A stretch of 64,000 nt of DNA from Porphyra umbilicalis (taxonomy: Eukaryota; Rhodophyta; Bangiophyceae; Bangiales; Bangiaceae), in NCBI GenBank assembly GCA_002049455.2, contig KV918895.1, forward strand, positions 62,001-126,000, read 5' to 3'. A program made the translations under genes and the position numbers. Shown here one piece after another: positions 57,133 through 64,000 of this stretch (the stretch's first letter is position 1; each line of letters begins with the position of its first letter). The notes beneath the pieces are model-generated. The model worked only from the letters and a program-made list of their open reading frames with translations. It had not been told where the DNA came from and did not search any database.

Positions 57133-59721
57133 TCACAAGAACACCTCCTGCCGAAACACTAGACGCACATTGTGGCCGTACCCCCCCTCAACCACCTGAC
57201 CCCTCCCGCCCCGCTCCGTCCCCCGGCGAGGAGACACGAGCAGGCGTGCAAGCGCCACCGGAGCTTCCGCAGGCGACAGCGCGGCGACGAGCGACTCGGA
57301 AGTGACTGTGGCAACGGCGCGGCGGATGGTCTCCCCCATTGCGGCGGGACCACAAAAAAACACTCCCGCCGTCGCCCCAGATGGAAGGCCCGCGACCAAC
57401 GTCCGAAGTTCTTTCTCAATATCGGGGCGGCCGAGCGTTGTGACGAGCTTCTTGGTCGGCCAGGCCCGTGTCACAAAAATGCCGCGGTGCCTCGTAAGGT
57501 ACCGGTGCAGACGCACGGGGGTGGAGCGGAGGATAGCGCGGTCCAATTCGTGCATCACCCACGCATCGTCAGCGGCAGTTGGTGCCGTCCAAAAAAAGTC
57601 GACCGTACGAAGGTGGGCAGCACGGTTGCCCCGGTGGGCGGCAAGCGCCACCCTTCCACCAATGACACGTCCGAGGCGCACGCATAGGCTGCCCGCGAGG
57701 ATAGCGCCATTGGTCAGGTGGGCAATCTCCCAGACAAGCCGCGCCGTCGCGCCGTCTCCCCCAGGCGGGCGCACACCTGCCAGCACCAGCCCGTCTACTG
57801 TCACGGCGTAGGCGGCAGAAGCCAGCAAGAGGCCCAGCGCGATGCCCTTGGCGGCCGGCAAAAACGTAGCGCGCAGGCCGAGCAGAGACACCTCGAGGGC
57901 GACTGACACAGAGACAGCCGCAAACAGCGCACCTGCGAGCACACTGTCGAGCGCGACCAGCCCAACCGACGTGAATGGGAGGAGCACTGGCCGGAAGCCG
58001 GTGTCGATAGCGTCAACGGCGACCGAGTAGGACATGGCGAGGAGAAGGACACGAAGGAGAAGGGTCCAGAGAAGCGCCAAGTTCACAGAAACGCTGTAAA
58101 GGAGGAGGTAAAGCCGCGCGGTACGGGGGGAGATACGGGGAGAAGGGGCAGTATCAGTGCCGCCGATCGCGTTGTAGGTGCCCCCAAAGTCATGGGTGCG
58201 CCCACCATACCGATCATATCCACTCGCTTCACCACCCGCAGCCAGGGAATCCAAACCACGCCGCCATTCAGTGCCGTTCGTCGAGGGCCACGTCGAGTCG
58301 CCCACGTCGCCGCCATAACTGCTGCCGTCAGGAAGACCCCGTCCGGCGCGCCGCGTTGGCGTCGTCCACGGCGATGGTGGTGCGATACCGCTCCCATCCC
58401 TCCGCTCCGCCCGCCCCGGCGCCGCTGGCGCCTTCGACTCCCAGGGCGGCCCATCGGCGGTCGTGGCCGCAGCTGCGGCAGCGGCTGCTTCCGCGGCGGC
58501 CGCCGCGCGCTGTCCCTCCATGAAGTGGTGAATGGCCTTGACGACTGAGACGTAGACGGTCGCGCCAACGCCGCCCGCGAAGAGCACGACGTGCTCAAAT
58601 TGGCCGACGTGCTCGGAGGGGGCGCCAAAGGGGCCCTCGACAAGGATATCGATGCCTCCCGACAACGGGCGGATGCCGCCACTACCTCCACCCCCCCCCT
58701 CTTGAATCCCCTCTTCCCACGCACCGCCCCCGCAGTCGAGCCCCGCAACTAGATCGTGCAACCGCGCTGTCCACTGCCCCGGACCGTGGCGGCGAATGTA
58801 CAGCAGCAGCTGCTCCTCATGCGGCGCAGACGCGATTGTAAACGGGTGCCACTGGCGGCTCATTGCTGGCACCCGAATACGCACGTACTGCCCCGGCCGA
58901 AATCCAAACGGCCGCTCGATGGCGAGTTTCAGCACTGCCCCGGCGCACACGACCTCCGTATGCGTCCGGTCCAGCGTCACAGCCACGCGGCGCGCGTTTG
59001 TGTGCCGCAGGACCAGCCGGTCCGCGGCGTAGAGCAGGATGGGACCAGCAACCCACGCCCACGTCACGTGGCGGCCAAGATGCATTCCATGCGGTAAGAG
59101 CGCCGCGTAGTAGGCAGTGATGCCAACCGCGTGCGCCGCTTGAAATATCTCGAAATACCGCTGGCGGCAGCGGCTCCATGCGGTGCCGAGCATCACGCCC
59201 ACAGTCAGAACGAGGATCCACCCAGTCGTGAGGAGGAGGCCTGCCGACGGGTGGGCATTCGGAGTCGTGGCCAGCGCAACAGTCTGGACGAACCCGTGAA
59301 AGAAACCTGCGACGAGCAGAATGACCGCGACGACCTTGTGGAAGAGGGGCATTGCGTGATCGAGAGGTAACACGAGGTTGACAGAACTCCCACGCAGAGC
59401 GTCCATCAACCCTCGCACTGCTGGGAGCAGCACCACCGCCGAGTTCAGGTTCAGGAGCGCCCCACATCCGCGGGCGAGGGGGATCCACACACGCCGCCAA
59501 GCTGGCACGTCCGACTGCCGAAAGTACTCGGCGATAGCAGCGCGGGCAAAAAGGACGACGTTGGTGCCCGTGAGAGCCGCCACCCAAGTCAGTGCAAAGC
59601 CATAGTGGCCCAAGAAGCACTCCAGTTTGGCCGCGGCCAGGCGAGTGCGGCTTGCGCGACCGGCGACAGCGACAAGATCGACAGCTTCAGCACGCCCGAG
59701 CTGCACGTGCGTCTGGTCCAT
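57133..59721 (-). CDS. NADPH oxidase / ferric reductase-like flavocytochrome, red algal type
   Basis: A 862-residue intact ORF on the minus strand. It is predicted to pass electrons from NADPH through FAD and two haems across a membrane, producing superoxide or reducing iron. The ferric-reductase domain carries two His pairs: DHAMPLFHKVV...FFHGF (about residues 120-145) and AAHAVG...LLPHGMHLG (about 197-216). FAD binding: RQWHPFTIASAPHE (about 289). NADPH binding: LFAGGVGATVYVSVVKA (about 380) and FFCGPAAMGETIRRAV (about 790). Between the two NADPH motifs lie a low-complexity Ala/Gly/Ser linker (about 405-510) and a block with several hydrophobic helices (about 535-650). The latter is unlike plant or animal NOX but known from red algae. 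No EF hands are visible. I chose ATG 59721 because the upstream extension has no ATG. No intron is needed. Confidence 0.92.
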   Translation of the reverse strand: MDQTHVQLGRAEAVDLVAVAGRASRTRLAAAKLECFLGHYGFALTWVAALTGTNVVLFARAAIAEYFRQSDVPAWRRVWIPLARGCGALLNLNSAVVLLPAVRGLMDALRGSSVNLVLPLDHAMPLFHKVVAVILLVAGFFHGFVQTVALATTPNAHPSAGLLLTTGWILVLTVGVMLGTAWSRCRQRYFEIFQAAHAVGITAYYAALLPHGMHLGRHVTWAWVAGPILLYAADRLVLRHTNARRVAVTLDRTHTEVVCAGAVLKLAIERPFGFRPGQYVRIRVPAMSRQWHPFTIASAPHEEQLLLYIRRHGPGQWTARLHDLVAGLDCGGGAWEEGIQEGGGGGSGGIRPLSGGIDILVEGPFGAPSEHVGQFEHVVLFAGGVGATVYVSVVKAIHHFMEGQRAAAAAEAAAAAAAATTADGPPWESKAPAAPGRAERRDGSGIAPPSPWTTPTRRAGRGLPDGSSYGGDVGDSTWPSTNGTEWRRGLDSLAAGGEASGYDRYGGRTHDFGGTYNAIGGTDTAPSPRISPRTARLYLLLYSVSVNLALLWTLLLRVLLLAMSYSVAVDAIDTGFRPVLLPFTSVGLVALDSVLAGALFAAVSVSVALEVSLLGLRATFLPAAKGIALGLLLASAAYAVTVDGLVLAGVRPPGGDGATARLVWEIAHLTNGAILAGSLCVRLGRVIGGRVALAAHRGNRAAHLRTVDFFWTAPTAADDAWVMHELDRAILRSTPVRLHRYLTRHRGIFVTRAWPTKKLVTTLGRPDIEKELRTLVAGLPSGATAGVFFCGPAAMGETIRRAVATVTSESLVAALSPAEAPVALARLLVSPRRGTERGGRGQVVEGGYGHNVRLVFRQEVFL

Positions 59722-62188
59722 GGTCAGAGAGGAGCCTGGGAGGGCGAAAGACAAAAACAAGGGTGAGGGGTCACGAAGGGCGGATGTAGGAGGAAGAAGG
59801 GCGAGGAAGGTGCCGTGTGGGGGAGGAGACGGACGCCCCAACCCAGGACCAAGCGTTTGGCACAGACTGAGGACGTCGCGCCGGCGCCGCCATGCACAGA
59901 GAAGCACGCTGCAGGCGGTTGCCCCAGCTGAGGCGGCAACGGGTGTGACTGCCACTCGAAGAAATTTGAATTTGAAATCGAGGCCGCACTTACCTACGTA
60001 CAGTACTGAAGGCACGTTCGCGCAAGTACCCTGGCCCGAATTGGCTTATGTGGCACGCTCAAAGTACATACAGACCGCCCATGTCGACCTGCCACCTGGT
60101 CGAGGACACCAGACAAATGAGCCATCTGGCCGCTACTCCCGCAGTCTGTCAGTCGCCCACCATCCTCGCCGCCCCACGCATCGCGCCCAGTGGCGCGGTC
60201 TCACCCGTCACGTCGCGCGCCTCGCGGCGTCCTGCTTTCAAGCGTTCGACTGCAAACACACGCCCTCAGAGACATCCGAGACCGCCGCTCTGAGAGTGCC
60301 ATGGACATTACCCTGTGCCACACCGGCGGAGCGCCCCGTAGACCGTGCACCCCGCCTCACGACCCTCTCTTTCCAGCTTCTTGCGCTATGAACACTGTCG
60401 CGATCCGTACGCGCGAACAAGACCTCCCCATGGCGACCCACTTGGTCTGAGGCACCCAACCACGCGTACCAACGTTACCAGTGCAATGAAGAGGTGACTA
60501 AACTTTCAGGGGCTGCAGAGGGAGCGAAAAGGATGTGTTTTTCGGTCTGAACAAGTACTCCCGCAACGTACACTGGACCGATCGGGAAGGCCCCCGATTT
60601 GTGCGGCCCTCCGGGGGTCTGCAGTGGACGCCCCTTTAATTGTGACGACGATGATAAGATGATGCACGATTTACGCCGCAGAATCGGATGGCCAGGAACG
60701 ACCGTGAGAGCGAGCAGATACTCTCACTGCCGTCTCCTCATTGGCTCAGCACTCGAGCACGAATCCGCTTTACGTGGACCAATCAACTCCCTGGTCGGAA
60801 GCAACCGGCAGATTCCCTGCTGGCCCTCCTCCCCACCCCCAGTTAAGGGCGGACATTGGGATCTGAACACGTTTCACCATTACAGTGGACACGTGAACAA
60901 TTTGTGCCTTTTGCAGACGTCTTGCAACAACGAAGACTAGCGCCTACGAGCCGCCGCCCCCCCTCTCCCCCCATCTCTGTGCAGCAGCAGAGTGATTAGG
61001 CGGCTTCCACAGGGATATGTCTGTACCCCCCGTGATCTGAGTATGCTTTTTCGCGCCTGGTGACCCCACAGACATGGCGTCGTTAGCCTTCCTACCTCCT
61101 CCACCGCCTTGCTCCCAGTGGTACCTGCACGTTTGTCAAAAAAGCAATAAAAAAGCAACATCAACTTTCCCTGTTCTTTACTGCATCTGAGAGAGGAACT
61201 CGTGGGGTACCACTGGCCCCGCGTGGGTCCCCTGTGCTGACCTCGATTTTTTCGGTATGGTCGCTGGGGCTATCTTGTCCTTTTGCATGGTGCATTTGTG
61301 TCTGGCTCTTTTGTCCGGCTGTCCACAACGACTCCGGTTCAGCCTCTCTACGCACTCTTTTCCCTCAGCAAGACCGCGCATCTGTGTCTGTGTCGTGTCA
61401 CCAAGAATGTCTGCGCAATAACGCGGCGGCGGAGGCGTCGCTGGCAAGGCGAGACGACGGGCCGTTGAAGAACTCTGCTAAGTGCACGTTTCTAATCGCA
61501 ACGCTCCTGCGCCGGTGCAGTGTAGCGGGCTGGAAGAAACCCAGTGGGGTGCACAGGGGTGCCTGTAGTGCATGCTATCAGCGGAGTCGTTTGAAAGAGG
61601 GTCGATGGTTTCGGACATTGTTTTGGTACCTCCTTTGCAATTCGTGTCGACGGAGGCCGGCACAGACGCAATGGAGAGTCATTGCGTGAGACAGCTCACA
61701 CAAGAAATGACACACCTGCAGGAAGTCGATTATTACCGTGCCACGATTGCATACAAGTGACATTTAGCTGACACCCCCACTGCTAGCCAATGGATAGCCG
61801 AGAATCCCAATGTCCGCTCTATCAGTGTATTAACTGGGGGTGTCCCCTCCTGCCGCTTGGCCGAACCTGTTGCCAACCGAGGCAATCCCCCACATGCACG
61901 CATGCGCGCGACTGTTGTCACCGCCCTCGCCTCCACCACCACCGCCCCCCACGCCGGCTCGTCTCCACAGCGACGGCCGCGTGGACTGCGCACCGCCGTC
62001 GCTGTTGCACGGCCTTGCGGAGCACGCGCCCATGCGGGCGTGCTCCACCTTTCTCGTTTCCTGTTCAGACTTGTTGAGCTCCCTCGTTTTCCACCGCTTT
62101 CCCCGCCACCCGCCGTTTTGATCACATCGCAACAACGTATCTATCTTCGCTTGCCTACTACTCCTCCCTGCGCCTGCCCCACCTCCGC
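59722..62188. other. Upstream region of NOX and intergenic sequence
   Basis: No convincing gene. A TA-poor, mixed-composition stretch may hold the NOX promoter. AATAAA at 61145-61150 on the plus strand is a possible polyadenylation signal but has no matching plus-strand ORF. C-rich short ORFs near 61850-62120 overlap on all frames. Confidence 0.45.
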
Positions 62189-64000
62189 TGCCGTGGCCAA
62201 GCAACCCCCGCCACCACGATCACCTTCAAGCTGCCGACGCTGCCGGAATCGACTACACTCACGTTGCCCAACCCTTCCATTCCCCGATTGGCCGAGCGCC
62301 TCGCGTCGAAGCTGCACGCGAGGTCCACCCGCCGCCACCCCATCACGCCCGCATTCGTACAGCGCCTCGTAGAGCTGTTGAAGACGCTCGACGGGTGGTC
62401 TTCGGACTGTAGCAACATGAGCTGGCATTTCCACTTGTCGGGGCACGACTAAAAGAACGAGGTGTACTGGATCTCGGTGTACGAGGACCCCTTCGTGCTC
62501 AAGAGCTCGGCCAAGGCCGTGCTCGACTCGGTCTACCGCTTCGTCGAGGCGGCGGGCGCCATGTCGCACGGAGCGACCACCCACCTCAAGGGTGTGCGGA
62601 GCGGGTCGTTGCCAGGGAACGCAGCAAGCGCTGGGGCTCCGAGCCGCGCGTTGGGCACGGCGGGCGAAGGGCGAAGAGAGCGTGGTACGACACCGGCGGG
62701 GCAGAGCAAGAGCTTGGAATCCTCGGCCAATACGAGGAGGAGCCTGCCGCCTGCCAGTACGTGGAGGGGCCTGACGCCTGCGCGGATCACGAGCCCCATG
62801 ACGGACTTGGACTCGGAAGCGGACTCGGAAGCGGGATCGAATGCCGAGACCCGCGCGGCCGCCGCTGCCGCCACAGTCATCTACCACGCCAGTGCGGGGG
62901 ACCAAGGCGACGAAGGCGACGCTGCGGTGGAAGAGCTCATCCGCTCGTTCCTTCTCGGCGACCCATTGGCCGCCACGGTCGCTGCCACGCGCGCGGCTGC
63001 CGCCACTGCCGCCGCTGCCGCCCCCGCCGGCGACAGAGCGGCCACCGACGCCGACCCCAAGGCCGACGGGGCAACCCGTCCTACCACGAGCACCACCTCC
63101 TTTGACTTTGGGTTGGAGGATGAGAGAAAAATGGGCGAGGAGGACGGAGCAGGGTTGGAGTCGAAGCCTGCTGGCGGGCCTGACAGCAGGCGGCCAAGGC
63201 GAGAGAAGACGCCCATCGTCGACCGCGCGCCCGCGGCAATCGCGCCGACACGACAGACGCTTGAACTGGGGGAAAAAATGCTCAAGCTGAGCAGCGTGCG
63301 GATCCACCTGAGAGCGTTGATGCCCGTGCTCGGCCATGCGACTGCCGATGACGTGGGAACGGGCGTCACCTCGGTAAAGTTCATGCTTAAATGGTGGCCG
63401 CGCATGAATGCCAAGCAGGTATGGCCGCTGGTCATCGAACTGCCGTACAACGTGCGCATCCGAGAGGACAAGCGCACGCGCATCGACGCCTATGCTCGGC
63501 CAACTAAGGTGTCGCTGGACCACTTCTTCTGCCATCGGAGCAAGGTGACGACGGACGAGCGCCTCGCTCACCATGTCATCTACTTGCAAATGGAGCAGTC
63601 GGCGCGGACGGCGTTCAACAACTACCCGTCTAGAAACGCACCCAAGGTGCTCGGCACCGGGCGGCAAGTACAGCCTCCCTCGCTCTCGTCTTTGTCGGGG
63701 CTTCGATTTGCTCCACGGCGGCCACCGAGCACGGCGGAGCACACTTCTCTGCAAGCTGTGCCACTTTCTCCCGGCGCGACCTTCTCGAATGCCCCGCTGC
63801 GACCGGCCAACCACGTGTACAAGGGATCCAACCCACCCACTCACCTCACACGCATGCCGCCACCCGCACTGCTTGCGCCTTTACCGCCTCCGGTTGCCAC
63901 GACTGCTGCCTCTGTTCGTGATAACGAACGTGCTCGCAACCCTCCGGTGACGTCATCGCGGGCGACTGCAGCTGCGCCGTCTCCCACATCGGCATGCGCA
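62189..64000 (+). pseudogene. Coding region of unknown protein, one in-frame stop, runs off the window
   Basis: The frame reads ITFKLPTLPESTTLTLPNPS, then HPITPAFVQRLVELLKTLDG, a TAA at 62450-62452, and continues open to the right edge: KNEVYWISVYEDPFVLKSSA, LLGDPLAATVAATRAAAA, then VKFMLKWWPRMNAKQVWPLV, IELPYNVRIREDKRTRIDAY and TKVSLDHFFCHRSKVTTDER. The tail is Pro/Ala-rich. No ATG begins the frame, so an upstream exon may be missing. The stop could be real (pseudogene) or lie in an unspliced intron. No family recognised; a DNA-binding or transposon protein cannot be excluded. Confidence 0.45.

Noticed and set aside
59722-60015. N-terminal extension of the NOX ORF
   Set aside because: The extension starts with GTG, has no ATG, and looks like 5' untranslated sequence. 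The first ATG is at 59721.
62141-63844. 567-codon minus-strand ORF
   Set aside because: The plus strand over the same stretch gives a more varied protein-like sequence; the minus reading is Arg-rich and looks like its antisense shadow.

Overview
This is GC-rich nuclear DNA from a eukaryote. The best guess is a bangiophyte red alga such as Porphyra/Pyropia. Three things support this: the base composition, the intron-poor genes, and an NADPH-oxidase-type flavocytochrome (57133-59721) with an extra membrane block inside its NADPH-binding half, a layout I associate with red algal NOX proteins. The organism is an inference; no rRNA, organelle gene or species marker is present.

Most of the window is nested, decayed transposable elements. 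From 1 to 1536 runs a satellite with 172/194-bp units, ended by a complete Ty1/copia element (copia A, 1542-6917, 5-bp target duplication CCGCC). A decayed ORF follows (6918-7850). From 7855 to 24925 several insertions are stacked. An old TIR element (X1, minus strand) is split by a Ty3/gypsy element (G1, LTRs 8680-9384 and 22390-23094). G1 was in turn entered by a second copy of the same family (X2, plus strand, 14182-18910) and by a mariner-type MITE (19096-19353). A minus-strand unit of unknown type (19389-21756) occupies the place of the G1 integrase. X1 was then hit by copia B (24926-27156), whose integrase is cut by the end of a third X-type element (27157).

From 28338 to 34830 lie fragments only: copia C (LTR and gag), gypsy B (gag and protease), and a minus-strand 5' piece of the G1 family. 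A decayed coding unit (Y, 34842-36693) carries a solo LTR of the copia B family. From 36694 to 40190 I see no convincing gene. Between 40190 and 41640 are a CCG microsatellite, a 17-bp repeat and a strict 105-bp repeat.

From 42100 to 51500 are better-preserved ORFs. These include a hypothetical protein, a broken minus-strand gene, and two halves of a Plavaka/EnSpm-like transposase lying in permuted order (C-terminal half first). An alanine-rich protein gene (W) there is split by a 768-bp solo LTR with CATCC duplications. A GC-only satellite of about 260-bp units fills 53240-55912. Next to it is a three-level nest of small DNA elements (56040-56950). The NOX gene is the only clearly intact host gene. 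A coding region of unknown function with one in-frame stop runs off the right edge (62189-64000).
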